A DNA stretch of 59,093 nucleotides from Betaproteobacteria bacterium (GTDB lineage: Bacteria > Pseudomonadota > Gammaproteobacteria > Burkholderiales > Rhodocyclaceae), in NCBI GenBank assembly GCA_009777245.1, contig WRMF01000012.1, positions 1 through 59,093 of the forward strand. The letters are read 5' to 3'. Position 1 is the first letter of the stretch; each line of letters starts with the position of its first letter. Under the pieces are notes generated by a model. The model searched no databases, was not told where the DNA came from, and was given only the letters and a program-made list of their open reading frames with translations. Of this stretch, positions 18,872-27,274 are shown one piece after another. Position numbers and translations under genes: made by a program.

Positions 18872-20842
18872 ATGCAAAAGCTCAAGATGCGCTCTTTGGA
18901 TTTGGTTTGCGATAACGTTGCCCGTATCAGGGAGTTGTTTCCGCATTGCGTTACCGAGGCGCATGACGCCGGGGGAGAGGTGACGCTCAAGGTGGATTTT
19001 GATCTGTTGCGGCAAGAGCTTTCCGACGAGTTGGTGGAAGGCCCGCAGGAACGCTATCGTCTGGATTGGCCGGGGAAGCGAGAGGCTTATGCTGCCGCCA
19101 ACGCGCCCATTGCCAAATCCTTGCGCCCTTGCCGCGAGGAAAGCGTGGATTTTGACGCGACGGAAAACCTGTACATCGAGGGCGACAATCTGGAAGTTCT
19201 GAAACTCTTGCAGGAAAGTTATCTGGGCAAGGTCAAGATGATCTATATTGATCCGCCATACAACACCGGCAATGATTTTATTTATAAAGACAACTTTACG
19301 GAAGACGCCAGGGAGTTTTTGCATCGTAATGGGCAGTACGATGATGACGGCAATCGCATGAAACAGAATCTGGAAAGCGACGGGCGCTTTCATTCAAATT
19401 GGTTGAGCATGATATATCCGCGCTTGCGTATTGCAAGGAATCTTTTGGCTGATGATGGGCTTATATTATTAAACATAGATGAAAATGAAATTACCAACAT
19501 GCAAAAAATTTGCGAATTGATTTTTGGTGAACCAAATGATTTAGGAACAATAGTTTGGGATAAACGCAACCCTAAAGGTGATTCAAGGGGTGTTTCTTAT
19601 CAGCATGAATGCATTATAGTGTTTTCTAGAAACAAAGAAACACTGTTAGCAAACTGCAAAATGCTACGACCAAAGAAAAATGCTGAATTAATGTTAAAAA
19701 AAGCAGAACAACTCTTCAAAAAAATTGATTCAAATTTTACGCTTAAAGAGATAAACAAAGAATTTCAGGCGTGGATTACAATGCAAAAAGATTTTAGCAG
19801 TGGAGAAGCTGCGTATAAGTTTATAGATAATAATGGTGATGTATATCGCCCTGTTTCAATGGCATGGCCAAATAACAAAAAAGCTCCAGATGATTATTTT
19901 ATACCACTCATCCACCCAACAACCCACAAGGCTTGTCCGGTTCCGCAAAAAGGTTGGCGGAACCCATCAGTAACAATGAGGAAGCTACAGGAATCTGGGC
20001 TTATCATTTTTGGCAAAGACGAAAGTATCCAGCCAAATCGAAAATATTTGCTGAAAGAAAATATGGATGAAAATATTTCATCACTGCTTTACTATGGCGG
20101 CAGTGATACTGACATGCTTGCAGAGATGGAAGTTCCATTTGATACACCTAAAGTAGTCGCTATCGTAAAAGAGCATATAAATTCTTTTACAAAGCCAGAC
20201 GACATAATCCTCGACTTCTTCTCCGGCTCCGCCACCACCGCCCATGCTGTTATGCAGCTCAACGCAGAAGACGGCGGCAATCGCAAATTCATCATGGCGC
20301 AATGGCCGGAAATATGTCCTCCGGGTAGCGAAGCCGCCAAGGCCGGTTATAAAAACATCTGCGAAATCGGCAAGGAGCGCATCCGCCGCGCCGCAAAGAA
20401 AATCATGGAAGAAAATCCTCTCGCCACCCAGGACCTGGACATCGGTTTCCGGGTGCTAAAAGTAAAACCTTCCTGCATGGCAGATGTTTATTACGCGCCG
20501 GATGAGACAAAACAGCAGGAGCTTGGCCTGTCCGACAACATCAGGGATGACGTGACCCCGGAAGACCTGCTCTTTCAGGTGTTGATTGATTGGGGCGTGG
20601 AATTGCATCTTCCTGTCATTACCGGAAGCATAAAGGGCAAGAAAGTCTTTTTTGTGGATGACACCCGCCTTGCCGCCTGTTTCGATAACGGCATCAATGA
20701 TGAATTCATCAAGGAACTCGCCAGTCATAAACCCGCCCGCGTGGTTTTTCGTGACTCCGGTTTTGCCGATGACGCCGCCAGAATCAACGCCGAGCAGATT
20801 TTCAGGCAACTGTCTCCGACAACCGAGGTGCGCGTGCTATGA
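18872..20842 (+). CDS. mod: Type III restriction-modification system, DNA methyltransferase (Mod)
   Basis: Mod methylates adenine in an asymmetric target and supplies target recognition to the Mod-Res complex. The 656-residue protein has the beta-class order: catalytic IYIDPPYNTGNDF at about 125-137 first, then a long target-recognition region (about 190-440), then the AdoMet-binding ILDFFSGSATTAHAV at about 445-460. The ATG at 18872 has AAGGA six bases upstream. Bases from about 19440 to 20190, the recognition region, are clearly AT-rich with many AAA/AAT codons, unlike the GC-rich flanks, indicating allelic replacement. A terminator and a (CA)27 tract lie upstream, suggesting phase-variable expression. 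res follows 48 bp downstream. Confidence 0.95.
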   Translation: MQKLKMRSLDLVCDNVARIRELFPHCVTEAHDAGGEVTLKVDFDLLRQELSDELVEGPQERYRLDWPGKREAYAAANAPIAKSLRPCREESVDFDATENLYIEGDNLEVLKLLQESYLGKVKMIYIDPPYNTGNDFIYKDNFTEDAREFLHRNGQYDDDGNRMKQNLESDGRFHSNWLSMIYPRLRIARNLLADDGLILLNIDENEITNMQKICELIFGEPNDLGTIVWDKRNPKGDSRGVSYQHECIIVFSRNKETLLANCKMLRPKKNAELMLKKAEQLFKKIDSNFTLKEINKEFQAWITMQKDFSSGEAAYKFIDNNGDVYRPVSMAWPNNKKAPDDYFIPLIHPTTHKACPVPQKGWRNPSVTMRKLQESGLIIFGKDESIQPNRKYLLKENMDENISSLLYYGGSDTDMLAEMEVPFDTPKVVAIVKEHINSFTKPDDIILDFFSGSATTAHAVMQLNAEDGGNRKFIMAQWPEICPPGSEAAKAGYKNICEIGKERIRRAAKKIMEENPLATQDLDIGFRVLKVKPSCMADVYYAPDETKQQELGLSDNIRDDVTPEDLLFQVLIDWGVELHLPVITGSIKGKKVFFVDDTRLAACFDNGINDEFIKELASHKPARVVFRDSGFADDAARINAEQIFRQLSPTTEVRVL

Positions 20843-20890
20843 AGAAACAGGAAAAAGCCCGCGGGCAGTTTTGATTACAGGAACGACTAC

Positions 20891-23800
20891 ATGAGCCAAT
20901 CCGCCATGCGCTTGCAGTTCAGGATACAGCCGTTTCAGACCGAGGCCGTCCGCTCGGTGGCGGAGTGTTTCATCGGACAGCTATTGTCCGAAGGCTCCGG
21001 TTATCGCGCCAATCCGGGCAACGAATCCGGCCTGTTGGAAGAACAAGGCTGGAAAAACGCGGATATATCCATTTCCGAAGAAAGGCTGCTGGAGAACATC
21101 CGAGCCGTCCAGAAAGAACAGGGTTTGGCAATGTCGAAAAAACTGGCGGAAAGCGCGGGTTGCCGTTGCAATCTGGATGTGGAAATGGAAACCGGCACCG
21201 GCAAGACCTATTGCTACATCAAGACCATTTTTGAACTGCAAAAAAAGTACGGCTGGAGCAAGTTCATCATCGTCGTGCCGAGCATCGCCATTCGGGAAGG
21301 CGTCCTGAAAACCTTCCAGATAACCGAAGACCACTTTGCCGCAACCTACGGCAAAAAGGCGCGATATTTCATCTACAACTCAAGGGAATTGAACAATCTG
21401 GAGAGCTTTTCCGCAGACAGCGGCATCAACGTAATGATCATCAACATCCAGGCTTTCAACGCCACCGGAGCCGACAACCGCCGTATCTACGAGGAACAGG
21501 ACAACTTCCAGAGCAGAAAGCCAATTGACGTAATCAGCGCCAACAGGCCGATCCTCATCCTGGACGAGCCGCAAAAAATGGAAGGGGACAAGACCCTGGA
21601 GGCGCTGAAAAAATTCAGGCCCCTGATGATCCTGCGCTACTCCGCCACCCACAGGACGAAACATGACAAGATTCATATCCTGGACGCAGTGGACGCCATA
21701 AACAAAAAACTGGTCAAAAAAATCGCGGTGCGCGGCATAAGCGTCAGAGGCACAGGCGGCACGGCTCCCTACCTGTTTCTGGACGTTATCAAAAAATTTG
21801 ACGACAAGCCGCCTGTAGCCCGAATGGAAATGGAAGTCAGCCGGACAAACGGCATCCCGTCCCGCAAAATCCGAACATTGAAGCATGGCGACAACCTGTT
21901 CGAACTATCCGGTCAACTGGAACAATACAAGGGCTACACGGTCGCGGATATTGACACTTTCGCCGATACGACGGCCTTTACCAATGGAATTGTTATCGGT
22001 AGGGGAGAAACTATCGGCGATGTAGCCGAAGAGGCTCTGCGCCAAATCCAGATTCGGGAAACAATCAAGGCGCATCTGGAAAAGGAAAAACGCCTGTTTT
22101 ACAAGGGCATCAAGGTTCTCTCCCTGTTCTTCATTGACAGCGTGAAAAAATATCGCGATTACGATCAGTCCGACGAAAAAGGCGAATACGCCCATGTCTT
22201 TGAAGAAGAATACGCGCGAATAGTGAAAGAACATATGGACGATCTTGGCGCGGGAGACGAGGCGCTAAAGGAATACTGGCAGAGAGACGCCGCCGCCACG
22301 GTGCATGAAGGATATTTTTCCATTGACAAAAAAAGCAAGCGCCTTGTTGACCCTACGGTGAAAAAACGCGGCGAGGAAGCCGGTTTGTCCGACGACGTTT
22401 CGGCTTACGACCTGATCCTGAAAGACAAGGAGCGGCTTCTTTCCCACACCGAGCCGGTACGCTTCATTTTTTCCCATTCCGCCCTGCGCGAAGGCTGGGA
22501 TAATCCCAACGTGTTCGGGATGTGTATGCTGAAACACGCGGAAAGCGGCATCTCCAGACGGCAGGAAATCGGGCGCGGCCTGCGCCTGTGCGTAAACCAG
22601 AACGGAGAACGCATTGACGGGCATGACGACAATATATTGACTGTAGTAACGGATGAAAGTTTTGCCGAGTATGCTAAAGGCTTGCAGAGCGAAATAGCCG
22701 CCACCCTTTCCAAAAAACCGCCGCAAGTAGATGCCGCCTACTTCAAGGGCAAAACCCTGCCGACTGAAACAGGCGAACAGAGGCCAATCACAGATATGAT
22801 GGCAAACAAGATAGAGATATGGCTGATCAAGAACGATTACACGGACGACAGCAAGGCCGTAACCGAGGCGTATCATCAGGCCAGAAGGGACGGCGCGCTT
22901 GCGCCGTTGCCGCCTGAGCTTGCGGAATTTGACGAGCGGATTTTTTCCATTGTTGACGATGTAGGCAAGGGCGCGCAGGCTTCCCAGCCGGAAGACGACT
23001 ACGCCAAAAAGCAAATCCGCCTGAAGCGCGACAAGTTCGTCGAATTCAAGGCATTATGGAACAAGATCAACCGCAAGGCCGTCTATAGCGTCCATTTTGA
23101 ATCGGATGAACTCGTGAAAAACTGCATCGCCGCCATAGACAAGGAACTGAAAATAACCGGAGCGCTTTATACCGTTGAATCAGGCTTGCAACAAAGCGAC
23201 ATTACCGCTGAACAGTTGCGGCGCGGCGACGCCTTCACCGATGAAGGCAGGACGACCGCAAAACTGGAAGGCTCGGCCAGATCGCGGACGCGCTACGATC
23301 TGACGGGAAAGATCGCGGGCAATACCACGCTTACCCGCCGGACAATCGCCGCCATATTGACCGGCATCAAGCCGACATTATTTGCACAATTCGCGCACAA
23401 TCCCGAACAATTCATCGCGGAAGCATCGCGCCTGATCAACGAGCAGAAGGCCACCATCGTCATTGAACGCCTAAGCTACGACGCCATTGCCGAAACGTTT
23501 GAGGCAAACATTTTCACGGACGCGGAACGCAACGTCAGCAAAAGCTCCATAAGGGAAACACCGAACAGGCATATCTACGACGCGGTAGCTACGCAATCAA
23601 AAATCGAAATGGATTTTGTGGATGAACTGGACAAAAGCAGCGAGGTCACTGTTTACGCCAAGCTGCCCAACGGCTTTTTCATCCCCACCCCGGTAGGCGA
23701 CTACAACCCCGATTGGGCGATTGTCTTCAGGGACAAGGATGTCAAACATATATACTTTGTCGCGGAAACCAAAGGGGATATATCCACCATGCAATTCAGG

Positions 23801-23956
23801 AAAATCGAGGACAGCAAGATTGAATGCGCCAGAAAGTTCTTCGGCAGGCTGAACGAAATATCAACCCAAAAAGATAGGGTTACGTATGACGTTGTGGATA
23901 ATTACGCAAGGCTTGAGGAAATCGTGCAAACGCTCAAAACGCAAGAGCAGGCGTAG
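20891..23956 (+). CDS. res: Type III restriction-modification system, restriction subunit (Res)
   Basis: Res is the ATP-dependent helicase-nuclease that cuts DNA at two head-to-head unmodified sites in complex with Mod. The 1021-residue length is normal. The superfamily 2 helicase motifs are present: Walker A METGTGKTYCYIKTIFELQ near residue 100, motif II as LDEPQKMEGD near 222, SATHRTKHD near 252, and motif VI around SRRQEIGRGLRLC near 555. The C-terminal PD-(D/E)xK nuclease reads YNPDWAIVFRD followed by FVAETKGD near residues 935-960, with catalytic residues intact. Base composition is uniform and GC-rich, in contrast to the middle of mod. The system appears complete. Confidence 0.95.
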   Translation: MSQSAMRLQFRIQPFQTEAVRSVAECFIGQLLSEGSGYRANPGNESGLLEEQGWKNADISISEERLLENIRAVQKEQGLAMSKKLAESAGCRCNLDVEMETGTGKTYCYIKTIFELQKKYGWSKFIIVVPSIAIREGVLKTFQITEDHFAATYGKKARYFIYNSRELNNLESFSADSGINVMIINIQAFNATGADNRRIYEEQDNFQSRKPIDVISANRPILILDEPQKMEGDKTLEALKKFRPLMILRYSATHRTKHDKIHILDAVDAINKKLVKKIAVRGISVRGTGGTAPYLFLDVIKKFDDKPPVARMEMEVSRTNGIPSRKIRTLKHGDNLFELSGQLEQYKGYTVADIDTFADTTAFTNGIVIGRGETIGDVAEEALRQIQIRETIKAHLEKEKRLFYKGIKVLSLFFIDSVKKYRDYDQSDEKGEYAHVFEEEYARIVKEHMDDLGAGDEALKEYWQRDAAATVHEGYFSIDKKSKRLVDPTVKKRGEEAGLSDDVSAYDLILKDKERLLSHTEPVRFIFSHSALREGWDNPNVFGMCMLKHAESGISRRQEIGRGLRLCVNQNGERIDGHDDNILTVVTDESFAEYAKGLQSEIAATLSKKPPQVDAAYFKGKTLPTETGEQRPITDMMANKIEIWLIKNDYTDDSKAVTEAYHQARRDGALAPLPPELAEFDERIFSIVDDVGKGAQASQPEDDYAKKQIRLKRDKFVEFKALWNKINRKAVYSVHFESDELVKNCIAAIDKELKITGALYTVESGLQQSDITAEQLRRGDAFTDEGRTTAKLEGSARSRTRYDLTGKIAGNTTLTRRTIAAILTGIKPTLFAQFAHNPEQFIAEASRLINEQKATIVIERLSYDAIAETFEANIFTDAERNVSKSSIRETPNRHIYDAVATQSKIEMDFVDELDKSSEVTVYAKLPNGFFIPTPVGDYNPDWAIVFRDKDVKHIYFVAETKGDISTMQFRKIEDSKIECARKFFGRLNEISTQKDRVTYDVVDNYARLEEIVQTLKTQEQA

Positions 23957-23977
23957 TCCGTAAAGATCAGGCGTGAA

Positions 23978-24547
23978 TCATGGAGAGCCGCGGCGTTTTG
24001 CCACTCTCTCCATGATTTCCATAACTCCGAACTGGACTTTCGCCGGAATGCGGAACGCGGGATAAAACGATTCCACGAGGGCAAGCGCCGCCTCCGCATC
24101 CTTGATTTCGGCTATGTCGGCCAGCGTCTCGATGTCCGATATGTCGCGCGAGCCATCAATGCCTTCCGGCCTCATTGCCATACACTTCATGGCGAACAGA
24201 TATTGCGGCGTCGGCGTATATATACGCAATCCGCCTGATTCCGAGGGATCAAAATCCTGCATGAGCCGCATATCTTCGTTCGCCGCCGTAAATCCCTTAA
24301 CGCCATCATTCAGCCAATCTTCCGTCCAGTCTTCCTCGGCTGCCACCTCTGCCGCCGCCTTGCGGAGAAAGTCCGGCGAGCCGCGCACAACCGCATCCAC
24401 GTCCCGCGTAGCGCGGCGAATGTCAAAGGCGATAGCCAGAAGAGCGCCGCCATAGATTGCAATTTCAGCAATAACCCCGGCTTCCTTTGCCTTGGCGTCA
24501 ATTTTCATGAGACCGCGCAAAATATCGTCTTTTTCAAGAGCCTGCAC
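23978..24547 (-). CDS. AbiEii-like nucleotidyltransferase (candidate toxin)
   Basis: A 189-residue protein with the minimal nucleotidyltransferase signature: IAIYGGALLAIAFDIRR then ATRDVDAVV, where GG and the DxD-type aspartates would bind nucleotide and metal. This is the pattern of DUF6036/AbiEii-like enzymes; AbiEii proteins are toxins that pyrophosphorylate or nucleotidylate tRNA in type IV toxin-antitoxin phage defence. I chose GTG at 24545-24547 (GGAG six bases upstream), which puts the family-typical EKDDILRGL just after the start; the frame opens further upstream but inside the preceding gene. It overlaps that gene by 14 bp and converges on res. Confidence 0.65.
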   Translation of the reverse strand: MQALEKDDILRGLMKIDAKAKEAGVIAEIAIYGGALLAIAFDIRRATRDVDAVVRGSPDFLRKAAAEVAAEEDWTEDWLNDGVKGFTAANEDMRLMQDFDPSESGGLRIYTPTPQYLFAMKCMAMRPEGIDGSRDISDIETLADIAEIKDAEAALALVESFYPAFRIPAKVQFGVMEIMERVAKRRGSP

Positions 24548-24992
24548 GTTCCGCTCCAAATGACATTCCAAAAACAGGCACATCTTTGCGAGGACGATAC
24601 AACGGATTCGCAGCGACAAAAATCATCCTGCGACGAAAGGCAACCGGACTTTCCATCAGAAGAACGGCCTTCAACGATTCAAGACCGCAGGGAAAGAAGG
24701 GTTGCTTCAGGAAACGCGCCGGCGACCTGACCCAATCAGGAGCATTGAGTCGGTAACGCAACGCCAAATGCTCGGCGACTGCCGCAAGGTAAGCGTTGTG
24801 ACGATCATTGTCACACAGCTGCGGTTCATCAATCAGCATACTCTCGCGCTTTTGGCAATCCTGCTCCATGTAAAACTCATCGAGAAACTCGCGCAAAAAA
24901 GCGTCCACGTCGCCGTGGGCAAGTCCGTCCGCCAGCACAGTTTTGAGCGAACGGGGACGACCGGAGAATCCTTTGCTTGCTCTATGAGACAT
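24534..24992 (-). CDS. Conserved partner of the nucleotidyltransferase (function unknown)
   Basis: A 152-residue basic protein without a named domain that I can assign. The segment APDWVRSPARFLKQPFFP followed by SLKAVLLMESPVAFRRRMI, then NPLYRPRK, has the look of a recurrent family placed upstream of AbiEii-like or DUF6036 nucleotidyltransferases (from memory, not verified). The N-terminal third is rich in charged residues (DVDAFLREFLDEFYMEQD) with helical propensity. It overlaps the nucleotidyltransferase by 14 bp, so the two are made together; a toxin-antitoxin or defence pair is a reasonable inference. It is divergent from lspA. Confidence 0.6.
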   Translation of the reverse strand: MSHRASKGFSGRPRSLKTVLADGLAHGDVDAFLREFLDEFYMEQDCQKRESMLIDEPQLCDNDRHNAYLAAVAEHLALRYRLNAPDWVRSPARFLKQPFFPCGLESLKAVLLMESPVAFRRRMIFVAANPLYRPRKDVPVFGMSFGAERAGS

Positions 24993-25139
24993 GGTTTTCT
25001 CAATCAGGAAATACGTAAGGGTACATGTTCTTTCTCACGCGCTCAAGCTCTTATGCGGTTTTGCGTCTTTCTCGCGCCGCCAACGGCGGCAGAATCGGCA
25101 GAACATGCTAGACTGCCACTTTTTGTTCCGGTTGGCGGT

Positions 25140-25619
25140 ATGACCCTTTTCCATCGCTATCTTTTGCTGGCAGCCCTGATTCTTTTGGCGGATCAGGCGA
25201 CGAAACTCATGATTCTGGCCAATTTCGAGCTATATGAACATGTGGCGCTTGCGCCGTTCCTCAATCTGACATTGGTATATAATCCGGGCGCGGCGTTCAG
25301 CTTTCTGGCGGGCGCTTCAGGCTGGCAAAAATGGTTCTTTATCCTGTTGGCGCTGGGTATTTCCGTCTGGATCGTGATTATGCTCAAACGCCACCCGGAA
25401 CGCCGACGGGAAAATATCGCGCTGTCCCTGATTATGGGCGGGGCGCTGGGAAATACCGTAGATCGTCTCGCCTACGGCAAAGTCGTGGATTTCATTGATT
25501 TTCATATCTGGCCGGTCTTCAACCTTGCCGATACCAGCATTACCCTGGGCGCGGCGCTCCTTTTGCTGGACGCCTGGCTTTCAGGTCGCGCCCGCAATAA
25601 GGCGAATGTTTCCCCATGA
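25140..25619 (+). CDS. lspA: Lipoprotein signal peptidase (signal peptidase II)
   Basis: LspA cleaves the signal peptide of diacylglyceryl-modified prolipoproteins in the inner membrane. The 159-residue protein has four membrane segments and the family boxes LVYNPGAAFSFLA, the catalytic Asp in GGALGNTVDRLAYGKVVDFI (NTVDR) and the second catalytic Asp in FNLADTSITLGA. The true start is the ATG at 25140; the much longer open frame upstream is unrelated. It overlaps fkpB by 4 bp. In many betaproteobacteria ileS and ribF come directly before lspA, but here the divergent nucleotidyltransferase pair occupies that place. Confidence 0.95.
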   Translation: MTLFHRYLLLAALILLADQATKLMILANFELYEHVALAPFLNLTLVYNPGAAFSFLAGASGWQKWFFILLALGISVWIVIMLKRHPERRRENIALSLIMGGALGNTVDRLAYGKVVDFIDFHIWPVFNLADTSITLGAALLLLDAWLSGRARNKANVSP

Positions 25620-26047
25620 AAAAACTGATACAACCGGACAGCTTCCTGACCCTGCATTACCGGATTGCCACGGATAAAGGAGAAGAACTGGTATCCACCT
25701 TCGGCCTCTCGCCCGCCACCTTGCTGATGGGAAGCGGACAGTTATCGGCAGGGCTGGAACATTGCCTGCTCGGCCTGGTCGAAGGCGAGCGTCGGGTATT
25801 CGATTTGGAGCCGGAAGAAGCATTCGGCCTTGTCAATCCCGCCCTCATCAAGCGCATTGCCCTATCGGCTTTACCGGAAGGCATGGAGTTGAAGGAAAAT
25901 TCCCTGATTGAGTTTACGACGCCGGAAGGACAGTCCTTTTCCGGCTTTTTGCGGGAATTGACCGACACGCACGGGCTTTTTGACTTCAATCATCCGCTTT
26001 CCGGCAAGGCCATTCGCTTCGAGGCGGAAATTCTGTCAATCCTGTAG
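25616..26047 (+). CDS. fkpB: FKBP-type peptidyl-prolyl isomerase, SlpA/FkpB type
   Basis: A cytosolic cis-trans prolyl isomerase with chaperone activity. The 143-residue protein has the FKBP half ([36 protein letters not shown]) interrupted by the insert-in-flap domain ([16 protein letters not shown] onward) that defines the SlyD/SlpA class. It lacks the His-rich metal-binding tail of SlyD, which points to SlpA/FkpB. The position between lspA and ispH is the conserved one for fkpB. ATGA overlap with lspA indicates coupling; ispH starts two bases after its stop. Confidence 0.93.
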   Translation: MKKLIQPDSFLTLHYRIATDKGEELVSTFGLSPATLLMGSGQLSAGLEHCLLGLVEGERRVFDLEPEEAFGLVNPALIKRIALSALPEGMELKENSLIEFTTPEGQSFSGFLRELTDTHGLFDFNHPLSGKAIRFEAEILSIL

Positions 26048-26048
26048 C

Positions 26049-26966
26049 ATGGAAATTTTGCTTGCGAATCCGCGCGGTTTTTGCGCCGGCGTGACCCGCG
26101 CCATTGTCACCGTCGAGCGCACGCTGGAAAAATTCGGCGCGCCGGTCTACGTCCGCCATGAGGTCGTGCATAACCGCTTCGTTTGCGATGAATTACGCGC
26201 CAAGGGCGCGATTTTTATCGAGGATGTGACCGTGGTTCCGTTCGGCAGCGTGTTGATATTCAGCGCACACGGCGTGCCAAAGTCTGTCCAGCATGAAGCG
26301 GAGGCGCGAGGTTGCAGGATATTCGACGCAACCTGCCCGCTCGTGACCAAGGTGCATATGGAAGTCAAACGAATGCGCGAGAAGGGACGGGAAATAGTGA
26401 TGATCGGACACCAGGGACACCCGGAAGTGGAAGGCACGATGGGACAATGCGAGACCGGCATTCATCTGGTGGAAAACATTGATGATGTGGCAACGCTACA
26501 GGTCATGACGCCGGAAAAAGTCTCCTTTGTGACCCAGACTACCCTCTCGATCACAGACGTGCACGAAATTGTGGATCATCTGCGTAGGCGCTTTCCCAAC
26601 ATTCGCGGGCCGAAAAAGGACGATATTTGTTACGCCACCCAGAACCGGCAAAACGCCATCCGCGAATTGGCCGCCGCCTGCGACCTGGCGCTTGTTGTAG
26701 GCAGCCCGAACAGCTCCAATTCCCGCCGCCTTTGCGAAGTCGCCGCCAGTCTGGGCATGGAGGCGTATCTTGTGGATTCCGCCGATGAAATTCAGGATGA
26801 ATGGTTGTGGGGCAAGGCAAGGGTCGGCGTTTCCGCAGGCGCGTCCGCGCCGGAAAAATTGGTGGAAGAAGTAATCGAGCGTCTGGACAGGAATGGAGGC
26901 GGCGCGGTGAAAGAGCTTCCGGGGGATGAGGAGAACATCCATTTTCCACTACCCAAAGGGTTGTGA
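26049..26966 (+). CDS. ispH: 4-hydroxy-3-methylbut-2-enyl diphosphate reductase
   Basis: IspH makes IPP and DMAPP in the last step of the MEP isoprenoid pathway using a [4Fe-4S] cluster. The 305-residue protein starts [19 protein letters not shown] with cluster ligand Cys12, and continues with [13 protein letters not shown] (second Cys), the active-site [14 protein letters not shown] containing Glu and His, [11 protein letters not shown], and [10 protein letters not shown] followed by [14 protein letters not shown] start at the ATG at 26049, two bases after the fkpB stop, rather than a longer frame inside fkpB. Third gene of a compact lspA-fkpB-ispH operon. Confidence 0.96.
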   Translation: MEILLANPRGFCAGVTRAIVTVERTLEKFGAPVYVRHEVVHNRFVCDELRAKGAIFIEDVTVVPFGSVLIFSAHGVPKSVQHEAEARGCRIFDATCPLVTKVHMEVKRMREKGREIVMIGHQGHPEVEGTMGQCETGIHLVENIDDVATLQVMTPEKVSFVTQTTLSITDVHEIVDHLRRRFPNIRGPKKDDICYATQNRQNAIRELAAACDLALVVGSPNSSNSRRLCEVAASLGMEAYLVDSADEIQDEWLWGKARVGVSAGASAPEKLVEEVIERLDRNGGGAVKELPGDEENIHFPLPKGL

Positions 26967-27002
26967 TGATTCGACAAAAATTCAATTACTTCAGTACGTC
27001 CT

Positions 27003-27024
27003 TATAGTGACTCCCGCAATTAAA
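27003..27024. repeat. TATAGTGACTCCCGCAATTA end-like sequence
   Basis: This 20-bp sequence resembles element ends at 39771-39795 (TATAGTCATTCCCGTAA), 32100-32117 (ATAGTCATGCCCGTAATTA) and, reversed, 51325-51346. It starts with TA, the usual target duplication of mariner/IS630-type insertions. It lies just outside the possible transposase remnant at 27020-27274. Confidence 0.45.
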
Positions 27025-27274
27025 AGGACTCCATAATGATATACGCAATATCAGATAGAGATTTGTTTTGCCATTTTCGTTTGATGTTTGCCCATGGTTT
27101 TGGGGTTGATATGTGGGGAATATGGGGGCAGAAATAGCAGGCGATGTCCGGCTTGCTGGATAAGTTGCATGATTGAACTCTGGAAGCGCCTGAAATCAGC
27201 AGAAAATAGTCCCGCTGGCAGCGGCGCATATCAGGCGCGTCACGATAGACAAGGCTATACTGGCGACAACACAT
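27020..27274 (-). pseudogene. Possible IS630-type transposase 3' remnant
   Basis: An 84-codon open stretch on the minus strand ends in PHISTPKPWANIKRKWQNKS, which resembles the C-terminal PxLNPIExxWANLKR region of IS630/mariner transposases, with the catalytic Glu degraded. It has no start signal and no upstream part of a transposase; the rest of the interval 26967-27254 has no gene. The adjacent terminal-repeat-like sequence supports the idea of a decayed insertion. Confidence is low because the match is short. Confidence 0.3.
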
